Source of the DNA: an uncultured Oscillospiraceae bacterium
GTDB taxonomy: Bacteria; Bacillota; Clostridia; Oscillospirales; Oscillospiraceae
DNA: 8,989 nucleotides
Direction of reading: 5' to 3'
NCBI GenBank assembly: GCA_910588365.1
Contig: CAJUQS010000186.1
Coordinates: 1-8,989 of the forward strand
Numbering within the stretch: position 1 is the first letter of the stretch; every line of letters starts with the position of its first letter. Below are positions 1-7,035 of this stretch, one piece after another. A model generated the notes under the pieces. It saw only the letters and a program-made list of their open reading frames with translations. It did not search any database and was not told the origin of the DNA. A program made the position numbers and the translations under genes.

Positions 1-9
1 ACGCCCAAA

Positions 10-107
10 CAGCGGATCTTTTTCCGCCGGACTGCGTTAAAAAATCTTGAAATACACAAAGTATTCCTGCGATTTTTTGCCTTGTCTGGTGAAAAAATCT
101 CTCGCTG
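10..107. repeat. Long imperfect palindrome, possible dispersed palindromic element
   Basis: The two halves of this stretch are reverse complements of each other with a few mismatches and small gaps. The core is AAAAAATC at 39-46 against GATTTTTT at 71-78. Inside it, GAAATAC (49-55) faces GTATTCC (61-67) across a five-base loop. Outside it, the left arm 10-32 matches the reverse complement of 85-107 with a few gaps. The element is AT-richer than the genes beside it and lies in the gap before the metallopeptidase gene. This looks like a MITE- or REP-like palindrome that would fold as a long hairpin in RNA or single-stranded DNA. One window cannot show whether it recurs in the genome. It could also act as a terminator for an upstream gene, but no clean U-run follows it. 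Confidence 0.5.
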
Positions 108-141
108 CTGGTCATTCCGCCATTTATCAAACAAGCCCTAA

Positions 142-158
142 GCAAAACACAGTTTTGC
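142..158. repeat. Small perfect hairpin (7-bp stem, 3-base loop)
   Basis: GCAAAAC (142-148) and GTTTTGC (152-158) are perfect reverse complements around the loop ACA. It sits between the long palindrome and the next hairpin in the leader of the metallopeptidase operon. No U-run follows directly, so it is not a clear terminator. It may be part of the same repeat unit as its neighbours. Confidence 0.4.
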
Positions 159-178
159 GCCAAAAAGTTTTTCTTTTG

Positions 179-208
179 ATTCTTTTCTTTGTTCACAAAG
201 AAAAGAAT
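179..208. repeat. Perfect 13-bp inverted repeat with TTCA loop in the operon leader
   Basis: ATTCTTTTCTTTG (179-191) and its exact reverse complement (196-208) surround the four-base loop TTCA. The hairpin ends 12 bases before the Shine-Dalgarno sequence of the metallopeptidase gene and does not cover it. A T-rich run (168-177) precedes it, and no U-run follows on either strand, so it is not a standard intrinsic terminator. It could stabilise the 5' end of the transcript, be an RNA processing site, or be the end of a dispersed repeat that starts at the left of the window. No convincing promoter could be picked out around it. Confidence 0.55.
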
Positions 209-233
209 GTCTGCCGGAAAAGGGAGCGATATT

Positions 234-935
234 ATGCCGTTCTACTACAATACCATCTACTGGATTTTGCTGATTCCGGTGCTGCTGCTGTCCGTCTACG
301 CCCAGTTCAAGGTCAGCTCCAGCTTCAGCCGGTATAGCCAGGTCCGCAACCGCCGGGGAGTCACCGGGGCCCAGGCGGCCTATGAGGTCCTGCGGGCCCA
401 CGGGGTCCACGACGTGGGCATCCGGCCCTGCCGCGGGAACCTGACGGACCATTATGACCCCAGAGACAATACGATTTACCTCTCGGAGTCCGTCTACAAT
501 GCCGCCACAGTGGCGGCGGTGGGCGTGGCCGCCCACGAGGCGGGCCATGCGGTGCAGTACGCCGTGGGCTACGGGCCTGTGCGCATCCGCACGGCGATCA
601 TCCCGGTGACCCAGTTTGGCTCGAAGTTCGCCTTTGTGGCGCTGATGGCGGGACTGGTGCTCTACTCACAGCCCATGTTCGCCCTGGGGATTGTGCTCTT
701 CGGCGCCACCACCGTATTCCAGCTGGTGACCCTGCCGGTGGAGTTCGACGCCTCCGCCAGGGCCCTTGGGACCATTGACGGGACGTACCTGCTGGACGAG
801 GAGGAGCGGAAGGGCGCCCGGAAGGTCCTCACCGCCGCGGCCCTGACGTACGTGGCCGCGCTGCTGATGAGTCTGGTGCAGCTTCTGCGGTATCTGCTGA
901 TCTTCGCGGGGCGGGACGACCGGGGGCGGCGCTGA
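234..935 (+). CDS. Membrane zinc metallopeptidase, YugP type (Zn_peptidase_2 family)
   Basis: Predicted integral-membrane zinc protease of 233 residues (B. subtilis YugP is about 225). The zinc-site motif HEAGH lies at residues 101-105. A later VEFDAS stretch, with E170, is typical of the family and may give the third ligand. Hydrophobic segments are visible at about 6-24, 131-145, 148-167 and 199-225, which leaves the HEAGH stretch between the first and second. The start at 234 is chosen because a Shine-Dalgarno-like GGGAG (222-226) sits seven bases upstream and MPFYY leads straight into the first membrane segment. The in-frame ATGs at 189 and 207 lie in or at the edge of the perfect hairpin and have no such site. 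The stop overlaps the rsmB start by one base. The family is widespread in Firmicutes, but its substrate is not established. Family assignment is firm; physiological role is unknown. Confidence 0.88.
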   Translation: MPFYYNTIYWILLIPVLLLSVYAQFKVSSSFSRYSQVRNRRGVTGAQAAYEVLRAHGVHDVGIRPCRGNLTDHYDPRDNTIYLSESVYNAATVAAVGVAAHEAGHAVQYAVGYGPVRIRTAIIPVTQFGSKFAFVALMAGLVLYSQPMFALGIVLFGATTVFQLVTLPVEFDASARALGTIDGTYLLDEEERKGARKVLTAAALTYVAALLMSLVQLLRYLLIFAGRDDRGRR

Positions 936-2251
936 TGGGCGGCGGGAGAGACGCGGCGCTGGAGGCGCTGACCGCCTGCCGCAGGCTGGACGCCTGGTCC
1001 GACGGGAGCCTGAAGGCCGCCTGCCGCGGCTTGGACCGGCGGGAGGCGGCGCTGGCCGCCCGGCTGGCTTACGGCGTTTTGCAGAACCGGGCGCTGCTGG
1101 ACTTCTATCTGGGGCAGTACTGCGCCCAGCCCTTTGAGAAGCTGGAGCCCTTTATCCGGGACGTGCTGCGGCTGGGGGGCTACCAGATCCTGTACATGGA
1201 CCGGGTGCCGGACAGCGCCGCTGTGGACGAGGCGGTCAAGACCGTCAAGCGGAAAAAGCGCCAGCGGGCGGCGGGGCTGGTCAACGCGGTGCTCCGCCGC
1301 ATGAGCCGGGAGAAGGGGAGCCTGCCCGCGCTCCCGGCGGAGGATCGGGCGGCGTACCTCTCCCTGCGCTACAGCCACCCCCGGTGGCTGGCGGAGCGCT
1401 TTCTGGAGCTTCTGGGCGGGGAGGAGGCGGAGGTGTTGCTGCGGGCAAACAACGGGAGCGTCCCCACGGTCATCCAGCGCAACCCCTTGAAATGCACGGC
1501 GGAGGAGCTGCACGCACGCCTGGAGGAATCCGGTGCGGCTCTCGCGCCGCACCCCTGGATGCCGGACTGCTGCCTGCTCAGCGGCGGCGGGGAGCTGGAG
1601 GCCATGCCTGCCTTTCGCGAGGGGCTGTTCCAGGTCCAGGACGCCGCCGCCAAGGCGGCGGTGCTGGCGGCTGGACCCAGGCCGGGTAAGCGGATGCTGG
1701 ACGTGTGCGCCGCGCCGGGCGGCAAGTCCTTCGCCGCAGCCATGGAGATGGAAAACCGGGGGGAGATTGTCGCCTGCGACATCCACCGCCACAAGCTGGA
1801 GCTCATTGAGAAGGGCGCGGCGCGGCTGGGGGCCTCCTGCGTCCGCACGGAGCTGGCCGACGGCAGGCAGGAGCGGCCGGAATGGCTGGAGGGCTTTGAT
1901 CTGGTGCTCTGCGACGTGCCCTGCTCCGGCCTGGGCATCATCCGGAAGAAGCCGGACATCCGCTACAAGGATCCGGCGGCCCTGGCGGGCCTTCCGGCGG
2001 TCCAGGGGGCGATTCTGGCCAACGCCTCCCGATACGTCCGGCCCGGCGGCGTACTGCTATACGCCACCTGTACCCTCCTGCCGGAGGAGAACCGGGGCGT
2101 GACGGAGGTGTTTCTGGAGGAGCGCCGGGCGTTTCAGAAGGAGCCCTTCTCCCTGCCGGGCCTTGGGGCGGCGGCGGACGGGGAGCTGACCCTGTGGCCC
2201 CAGCGCCACGGGACAGACGGATTTTACATCTGCAAAATGAGGAAGCTATGA
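935..2251 (+). CDS. rsmB: 16S rRNA (cytosine-C5)-methyltransferase RsmB
   Basis: Cytoplasmic SAM-dependent enzyme that makes m5C967 (E. coli numbering) in 16S rRNA. The 438 residues match the usual length. Residues about 1-125 are the helical NusB-like RNA-binding domain, and the Rossmann methyltransferase follows. The SAM-binding motif DVCAAPGGK is at 256-264. Motif IV with the first essential cysteine reads CDVPCSG at 326-332 (C330). Motif VI YATC at 376-379 supplies the nucleophile C379. All catalytic parts are present. The ATG overlaps the metallopeptidase stop (TGATG) and the gene ends in an ATGA overlap with rlmN, which implies translational coupling. The AWSDGSLKA and LAYGVLQNR stretches near the N-terminus are typical of clostridial RsmB, so the start is probably right even though the Shine-Dalgarno sequence is only G-rich. 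Confidence 0.95.
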   Translation: MGGGRDAALEALTACRRLDAWSDGSLKAACRGLDRREAALAARLAYGVLQNRALLDFYLGQYCAQPFEKLEPFIRDVLRLGGYQILYMDRVPDSAAVDEAVKTVKRKKRQRAAGLVNAVLRRMSREKGSLPALPAEDRAAYLSLRYSHPRWLAERFLELLGGEEAEVLLRANNGSVPTVIQRNPLKCTAEELHARLEESGAALAPHPWMPDCCLLSGGGELEAMPAFREGLFQVQDAAAKAAVLAAGPRPGKRMLDVCAAPGGKSFAAAMEMENRGEIVACDIHRHKLELIEKGAARLGASCVRTELADGRQERPEWLEGFDLVLCDVPCSGLGIIRKKPDIRYKDPAALAGLPAVQGAILANASRYVRPGGVLLYATCTLLPEENRGVTEVFLEERRAFQKEPFSLPGLGAAADGELTLWPQRHGTDGFYICKMRKL

Positions 2252-3285
2252 GGGAAGATATTCGGTCCATGACGCCGGAGGAGCTGGCGGCGGAGCTCAG
2301 GGAGATGGGGGAACCCGCGTTCCGGAGCAGGCAGATTTTCGCCTGGCTCCACCGGGGCGCCGGATCCTTTGAGGAGATGAGCGACATCTCCAAATCTCTG
2401 CGGGAAAAGCTGGGGGAGCGCTACGAGCTGTCCGCGCCTGGAGTTGCCCGCAAGCAGGTCTCCCAGGCCGACGGTACGGTGAAGTACCTGTGGGAGCTGC
2501 GGGACGGCAACTGCATTGAAACCGTGCTCATGCGCTACCACCACGGCAATACGGTCTGCATCTCCAGCCAGGTGGGCTGCCGGATGGGCTGTGCCTTCTG
2601 CGCCTCCACCCTGGGAGGGAAAGTGCGGGATTTGACACCGGGCGAGATGCTGGAGCAGGTGATGTTCGCCCAGCGGGACAGCGGCTTGCAGGTCTCCAAC
2701 ATCGTGCTGATGGGCATTGGAGAGCCCATGGACAACCTGGACAACGTGCTGCGGTTTCTGGAACTGGTGAACCACCCCCAGGGAATGAACATCGGGATGC
2801 GGCACATCAGCCTCTCCACCTGCGGGGTTATCCCGGGAATCCGCCGTCTGGCGGAGCTGGGGCTTCAGCTGACCCTGTCCGTATCCCTCCACGCGCCGGA
2901 CAGCGAAACCAGAGACCGGATTATGCCGGTGAACCGGGCCTACGGCGTGGAGGAGCTCTTCGCCGCCTGCCGCGATTACTTTCAGAAGACGGGCCGCCGC
3001 ATCAGCTTTGAGTACGCCATGATTGACGAAGTCAATGACCACGACTGGCAGGCGGACCTGATTGTGAAAAAGCTCCGGGGGATGCCGGGCCATGTGAACC
3101 TGATCCCCCTCAACGACGTGGCCGAGAGCCCGCTGAGGCCCAGCCGCCGGGTGCGGCAGTTTCAGAGGAGGCTGGAGGATCAGGGCGTCACTGCCACGGT
3201 CCGCCGGAGCCTGGGGGGCGACATCGACGCCAGCTGCGGACAGCTGCGGAGAAAAGCAATGGAGATTGGAAGAAAGGGACTCTGA
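2248..3285 (+). CDS. rlmN: Dual-specificity 23S rRNA A2503 / tRNA A37 methyltransferase RlmN (radical SAM)
   Basis: Radical SAM enzyme that makes C2-methyladenosine at A2503 of 23S rRNA and, in characterised members, at A37 of some tRNAs, tuning translation fidelity. The 345-residue protein has the iron-sulfur motif CxxxCxxC at C111, C115 and C118. The cysteine seven residues earlier (C104, in TVCISSQVGC) corresponds to E. coli C118. The methyl-carrying cysteine is C330 in DASCGQL near the C-terminus, so the mechanism-specific pair is intact. The GEPMDN stretch is the expected SAM-binding segment. The start at 2248 is preferred over the upstream in-frame ATG at 2194, inside rsmB, because GAGG at 2239-2242 lies five bases before it and it forms an ATGA overlap with the rsmB stop. 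The chloramphenicol/florfenicol-resistance relative Cfr is the main alternative. The position in this conserved cluster and the RlmN-like sequence favour the housekeeping enzyme. Confidence 0.95.
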   Translation: MREDIRSMTPEELAAELREMGEPAFRSRQIFAWLHRGAGSFEEMSDISKSLREKLGERYELSAPGVARKQVSQADGTVKYLWELRDGNCIETVLMRYHHGNTVCISSQVGCRMGCAFCASTLGGKVRDLTPGEMLEQVMFAQRDSGLQVSNIVLMGIGEPMDNLDNVLRFLELVNHPQGMNIGMRHISLSTCGVIPGIRRLAELGLQLTLSVSLHAPDSETRDRIMPVNRAYGVEELFAACRDYFQKTGRRISFEYAMIDEVNDHDWQADLIVKKLRGMPGHVNLIPLNDVAESPLRPSRRVRQFQRRLEDQGVTATVRRSLGGDIDASCGQLRRKAMEIGRKGL

Positions 3286-3290
3286 AAGAT

Positions 3291-4043
3291 ATGATGAACG
3301 TATGGGGTATAACAGATACCGGCCTTGTGCGGCATGAAAACCAGGACGCCTACGCGGTCCGGGTCTGCGAGGACAGCGGCTTCACCGTCTGCGTGGTATG
3401 CGACGGCATGGGAGGCCCCGGCGGCGGGAAGCTGGCCAGCGAGCTGGCGGTGGAGGCGTTTCTCTCCGCCTGTCTGGCCAACCTGTGCTCAGACGCTGAC
3501 GACGATCAGGTGGCGGAGGTGGCGGCTTCCGCCGTGGCGGCGGCCAACACCGCGGTCTATGAGTGTTCGGTCAGGGACGATCTGCGGGGCATGGGCACCA
3601 CCCTGGTTTCCGCCATTGTCCGGAAGGGGCGGGCGGCAGTCAACAACGTGGGGGACAGCCGGGCCTACCTCATCCGGGGGGGAGGGGACCCCGGCGAGGC
3701 CATCTCACGGATCACCCGGGACCACTCCCTGGTGGAGCGGCTGGTGGAGAAGGGCGCCATTACCCCGGAGGAGGCCCGGACGTATCCCGGCCGGAACCTC
3801 ATCACCCGGGCCCTTGGCCCGGACGCCTCGGCCCTCAGCGACAGCTACCAGGTTCTGCTGGACCCGGGCGACTGTCTGCTGCTGTGTACCGACGGGCTGA
3901 TCACGACCGCCATGGACCATGAGCTGGAGCGGGAGATCCTTCAGGACGGGGGAACCGGCGCCTGTCTGAACCGCCTGCTGGAGATTGCGAAGGAGCGGGG
4001 CGCACCGGACAACGTGACGGCGGTGCTGCTGCGGCAGCAGTGA
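3291..4043 (+). CDS. stp: PP2C-type serine/threonine protein phosphatase (Stp/PrpC)
   Basis: Metal-dependent phosphatase of 250 residues, close to B. subtilis PrpC (254). It removes phosphates placed by the kinase encoded next door. PP2C motifs appear in order: RHENQD (14-19); VCDGMGG with metal ligand D38; MGTTLV; NVGDSRAYL; ITRDHS; CTDGL with D201; and GAPDNVT with D240. No signal peptide or membrane segment is seen, so it acts in the cytoplasm on the inner face of the PrkC circuit. It follows the rlmN stop after five bases. AAAGGG at 3273-3278, inside the end of rlmN, is the best Shine-Dalgarno match. The start could equally be the second of two adjacent ATGs, at 3294. Also called prpC in Bacillus. 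Confidence 0.94.
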   Translation: MMNVWGITDTGLVRHENQDAYAVRVCEDSGFTVCVVCDGMGGPGGGKLASELAVEAFLSACLANLCSDADDDQVAEVAASAVAAANTAVYECSVRDDLRGMGTTLVSAIVRKGRAAVNNVGDSRAYLIRGGGDPGEAISRITRDHSLVERLVEKGAITPEEARTYPGRNLITRALGPDASALSDSYQVLLDPGDCLLLCTDGLITTAMDHELEREILQDGGTGACLNRLLEIAKERGAPDNVTAVLLRQQ

Positions 4044-4068
4044 AGCTGGGAAGAAAGGACGCTTGACT

Positions 4069-6042
4069 ATGGAACGCTACATAGGAAAGATGCTGGACAA
4101 CCGCTATGAGATCCTGGAGGTCATCGGCACCGGGGGCATGGCGGTGGTCTTCAAGGCCAAGTGCCACCGGCTCAACCGTCTGGTCGCCATCAAGATGCTG
4201 AAAAAGGATCTCAGCGAGGACGCGGAGTTCCGCCGCCGGTTCCACGACGAGTCCCAGGCCGTCGCCATGCTCTCCCACCCCAACATTGTGGCCGTCTACG
4301 ACGTGAGCCGGGGGGGCGGCATGGACTACATCGTCATGGAGATCATCGACGGCATCACCCTCAAGCAGTATATGGAGCGCCGGGGCCGCCTCAACTGGCC
4401 GGAGTCCCTCCACTTCATCAACCAGATCATGCGCGGACTCAGCCACGCCCACAGCCGGGGCATCGTCCACCGGGACATCAAGCCCCAAAACATCATGGTC
4501 CTGCGGGACGGCACGGTGAAGGTGATGGATTTCGGCATCGCCTGCCTGACCAACGGGGCGAACCCGTCCAATGAGGCCATCGGATCGGTCCACTATATCT
4601 CCCCCGAGCAGGCCAAGGGGGACTACACCGACAACCGCAGCGACATCTACTCCGCCGGCGTGGTGCTCTACGAGATGCTCACCAGCCGCCTGCCCTTTGA
4701 CGGGGACAGCCCGGTGAGCGTAGCCATCCAGCATTTCAACGCCGTGCCCCTGAACCCCAGGGAGCTGAACCCGGAGATTCCCGAAGCCCTGGAGCAGATC
4801 TGCATGAAGGCCATGGCACCGGACCGGAACCGGCGCTACTCCACGGCCGACGAGATGCTGACGGATCTGGAGACCTTCCGCAAGGACCCCACGGTCAGCT
4901 TCGACTACTCGCCGGAGGACCTGCGCCCGGAGCGCCGGGGGACGGATGAGCCCACCCAGTATCTGCCCAACGTGGCGGTGACCCGATCCAAGCAGCAGGC
5001 TGTGCGCCGTGTGCCGGCGGATGAGGAGGACGAGGAGGACTACGAGCGGCCCCGGAGCAGCTGGTGGAAGACGCTGATTCTGATTCTGGTGGTGGCGGCG
5101 GTGGGCTGGTTCGGCGGCACCAGGCTTTTAAGCGGCATCATGGACAGCTTCGCCCAGCCGGCGGTCCCGGAGTACACGGTGCCATCGGTGGTGAGCAAAA
5201 CCGTGGAGGAGGCAATGGCCATGCCGGAGGTGGCGGGGATCTTCGAGATCGTGGAGGATGCGGTCCATGAGTACAGCACCGAATACGGTCCGAACCAAAT
5301 CATCCGTCAGGACCCGGAGGCGGGCCGGCAGCGCAAGAGCGCCAGCGGCGATCTGATCCCCATCAAGGTGACGGTGAGCCTGGGGGCCCGGTCCGGGGAG
5401 ATGCTGGATGTCGTGGGCCAGGAGGGCCGCAGCGCCCGGCTCCTGCTGGAGCAGAGCAAGGGCCTGAGCGATCTGAACCTGCACGTGGTGGAGGCGCCGG
5501 AGCAGGAGTACCACGATGAGATCCCGGCCGGCAGCGTCATCCGCACGGACCCGGTACGCGGCACGTCTCTCAGCGAGGGGGACACGGTGACGCTGTATAT
5601 CAGCAAGGGTCCGAAGATCATCTACTCTGTCATGGTCCCCTGCGAGGGAGAGACCATGGCCTTCGCCCAGGAGCAGATGGACAAGTTGAACCTGGTGGCG
5701 GAATTTAAGCAGGTGGAGGGTTCGGCCAAGGCGGGGACCATCCTCAGCCAGAGCCTGGATGTGGGCGAGTCCGTCCCGGAGGGTACAACTGTGACCTTCA
5801 CCTACAGCGACGGGGAGAAGCTGCTGGAGCAGTCCATAGTCTTTGACGTGCCCTACAGCCCGGAGGAGGTCCATGTGCAGATCACCCTGGAGGATGACGT
5901 CATCTACAACGAAACTTTACCCGGGGACTTTGGCAGGCTGGAGCAGACCATCCAGCGCAAGGCCGGGGACTACCGGCTGCGCATCTACGCCGGGAATCAG
6001 CTCTGGAGGGACGAGGTGATCACATTCAGTGAGCAGGGGTAG
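4069..6042 (+). CDS. prkC: Transmembrane serine/threonine kinase with PASTA repeats (PrkC/PknB/Stk1 family)
   Basis: Membrane kinase of 657 residues that senses peptidoglycan fragments or lipid II outside and phosphorylates cell-division, wall and translation proteins inside. The Hanks-type kinase domain fills about residues 1-275: glycine loop GTGGMAVV, VAIK lysine K42, HRDIKPQN with catalytic D136, DFG at 154-156, and SPEQ near the activation segment. An acidic linker (EEDEEDYE) precedes a single membrane span at about 335-354. Three PASTA repeats follow, at about 370-440, 445-515 and 519-588. The last roughly 68 residues (590-657) form an extra beta-rich-looking tail without PASTA character. 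ATG 4069 is preferred over TTG 4063 because AAAGGA (4054-4059) is nine bases from the ATG and only three from the TTG. All key kinase residues are intact. Confidence 0.95.
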   Translation: MERYIGKMLDNRYEILEVIGTGGMAVVFKAKCHRLNRLVAIKMLKKDLSEDAEFRRRFHDESQAVAMLSHPNIVAVYDVSRGGGMDYIVMEIIDGITLKQYMERRGRLNWPESLHFINQIMRGLSHAHSRGIVHRDIKPQNIMVLRDGTVKVMDFGIACLTNGANPSNEAIGSVHYISPEQAKGDYTDNRSDIYSAGVVLYEMLTSRLPFDGDSPVSVAIQHFNAVPLNPRELNPEIPEALEQICMKAMAPDRNRRYSTADEMLTDLETFRKDPTVSFDYSPEDLRPERRGTDEPTQYLPNVAVTRSKQQAVRRVPADEEDEEDYERPRSSWWKTLILILVVAAVGWFGGTRLLSGIMDSFAQPAVPEYTVPSVVSKTVEEAMAMPEVAGIFEIVEDAVHEYSTEYGPNQIIRQDPEAGRQRKSASGDLIPIKVTVSLGARSGEMLDVVGQEGRSARLLLEQSKGLSDLNLHVVEAPEQEYHDEIPAGSVIRTDPVRGTSLSEGDTVTLYISKGPKIIYSVMVPCEGETMAFAQEQMDKLNLVAEFKQVEGSAKAGTILSQSLDVGESVPEGTTVTFTYSDGEKLLEQSIVFDVPYSPEEVHVQITLEDDVIYNETLPGDFGRLEQTIQRKAGDYRLRIYAGNQLWRDEVITFSEQG

Positions 6043-6922
6043 AATCCGAAAGGCCCTCAGCGGCTTTTACTATGTGGACACGGAGAATGGCGCCGTCACC
6101 TGCCGGGCCCGGGGAAAATTCCGGCAGGAGGGCCGCAGTCCCCTGGTAGGCGACTGGGTGGAGGTGCGGGAAACCGCCGGGGGCGAGGGCATGATCTGGG
6201 AGATCGAGCCCCGGCGCACGGCCTTTGACCGCCCGGCGGTGGCCAACGTGGACCAGCTGGTGGTGGTGGCCTCTGCGGCCATCCCGGTGACAGACCCGTT
6301 TCTGATTGACCGGGTTTCCGCCATTGCGGCGCTGAAGGGCTGCGGCGTGGCGGTATGCGTCAACAAGTGCGATCTGGCCGGCGGAGAGGCGCTGGCGGAC
6401 ATCTACCGATCCGCCGGATTTCCAACGGTCTGCACCAGCGCGGAGACGGGGGAGGGGATCCAGGAGCTGGTTTCCCTGATCTCCGGAAAACTCTCCGCCT
6501 TTACAGGCAACTCCGGCGTGGGGAAGTCCAGCCTGCTCAATGCCATCGAGCCGGGATTCGGCCTGAAGGTGGCGGAGATCAGCCAGAAGCTGGGCCGCGG
6601 GAAGCACACCACCCGCCATGTGGAGCTCTACCGCCTGGGCTGCGGGGCGGAGGTCATCGACACCCCGGGCTTCAGCTCCTTTGACGCGGAGGAGCTGGAT
6701 CTGGAGCTGAAGGCGCACCTGGCGGAGTCCTTCCTGGAGTTCCGGCCCTATTTGGGCCAGTGCCGGTTCGTGGGGTGCTCCCACACCAAGGAGAAGGGCT
6801 GCGCGGTGCTCTCCGCCCTCAAGGCGGGGGAGATCCAGAGGAGCCGCCATCAGAGCTATGTGCGGCTCTGCCAGGAGCTGAAGGACCTGCGCGCGTGGAA
6901 CGCCAAGGCGCGCCAGGTATAG
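6029..6922 (+). CDS. rsgA: Small-subunit ribosome biogenesis GTPase RsgA (YloQ/CpgA)
   Basis: Circularly permuted GTPase that checks late 30S subunit maturation and whose GTPase activity is stimulated by the 30S subunit. The 297 residues match the family. An N-terminal OB-fold (about 1-70) is followed by the permuted order of motifs: G4 NKCD at 112-115, then G1 GNSGVGKSS at 160-168, then G3 DTPGF at 211-215. The C-terminal zinc site is C245, C250, H252 and C258. The GTG start at 6029 lies 11 bases inside the end of prkC (14-base overlap including the stop) and has a good Shine-Dalgarno match, GAGGTGA at 6013-6019, about nine bases upstream. In B. subtilis the orthologue CpgA is phosphorylated by PrkC, which fits the shared operon. 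In many relatives rpe follows; here a terminator follows instead. Confidence 0.95.
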   Translation: MSRGRIRKALSGFYYVDTENGAVTCRARGKFRQEGRSPLVGDWVEVRETAGGEGMIWEIEPRRTAFDRPAVANVDQLVVVASAAIPVTDPFLIDRVSAIAALKGCGVAVCVNKCDLAGGEALADIYRSAGFPTVCTSAETGEGIQELVSLISGKLSAFTGNSGVGKSSLLNAIEPGFGLKVAEISQKLGRGKHTTRHVELYRLGCGAEVIDTPGFSSFDAEELDLELKAHLAESFLEFRPYLGQCRFVGCSHTKEKGCAVLSALKAGEIQRSRHQSYVRLCQELKDLRAWNAKARQV

Positions 6923-6928
6923 GTGCGC

Positions 6929-6946
6929 CGCCGGCCCGGGCCGGCG
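6929..6946. repeat. Perfect 18-base GC palindrome after rsgA
   Basis: The bases from 6929 to 6946 read identically on both strands, centred between 6937 and 6938 (CCC|GGG), starting six bases after the rsgA stop. As RNA it would form a very stable all-GC stem after giving up a few central pairs as loop. No U-run follows, so on its own it is not a terminator. It may protect the mRNA 3' end or assist the stronger hairpin downstream. Confidence 0.5.
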
Positions 6947-6968
6947 CATGAAAACAGAGCGGTACCGC

Positions 6969-7018
6969 AAAAGCGGCGTCCACGGCTTCCAGCAGGGAAG
7001 ACCGGGACGCCGCTTTTT
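6969..7018. terminator. Bidirectional intrinsic terminator between rsgA and the GNAT gene
   Basis: AAAAGCGGCGTCC (6969-6981) pairs perfectly with its reverse complement at 7005-7017, a 13-bp stem. A second small stem, CTTCC/GGAAG (6986-6990 with 6996-7000), continues inside the loop. On the plus strand the stem ends in five Ts (7014-7018), ending the rsgA operon. On the minus strand it ends in four Us, ending the oppositely directed acetyltransferase gene whose stop lies at 7036. This position between convergent genes is where a shared terminator is expected. Confidence 0.88.
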
Positions 7019-7035
7019 CAACTGCGCTGACGGTA

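Noticed and set aside
1..138. Open frame from the first base to TAA at 136-138 that could be the end of an upstream gene
   Set aside because: It translates the palindromic element into a basic, aromatic-rich sequence with no likeness to the C-terminus of methionyl-tRNA formyltransferase, the expected upstream gene; the openness is probably accidental.
189..233. Longer start for the metallopeptidase at 189
   Set aside because: It lies inside the perfect hairpin, has no Shine-Dalgarno site, and adds 15 charged residues before the membrane segment that the family does not need.
662..1792. 376-codon minus-strand open frame
   Set aside because: Antisense to the metallopeptidase and rsmB, with low-complexity composition and no recognisable motif.
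2248..3285. Reading RlmN as the antibiotic-resistance enzyme Cfr
   Set aside because: It sits in the conserved housekeeping cluster directly overlapping rsmB, and its sequence reads as RlmN. No mobile-element sequence flanks it.
3261..4071. Similar GGAAGAAAGG(G)AC strings before stp and prkC as a possible repeated control element
   Set aside because: They are simply similar purine-rich ribosome binding regions.
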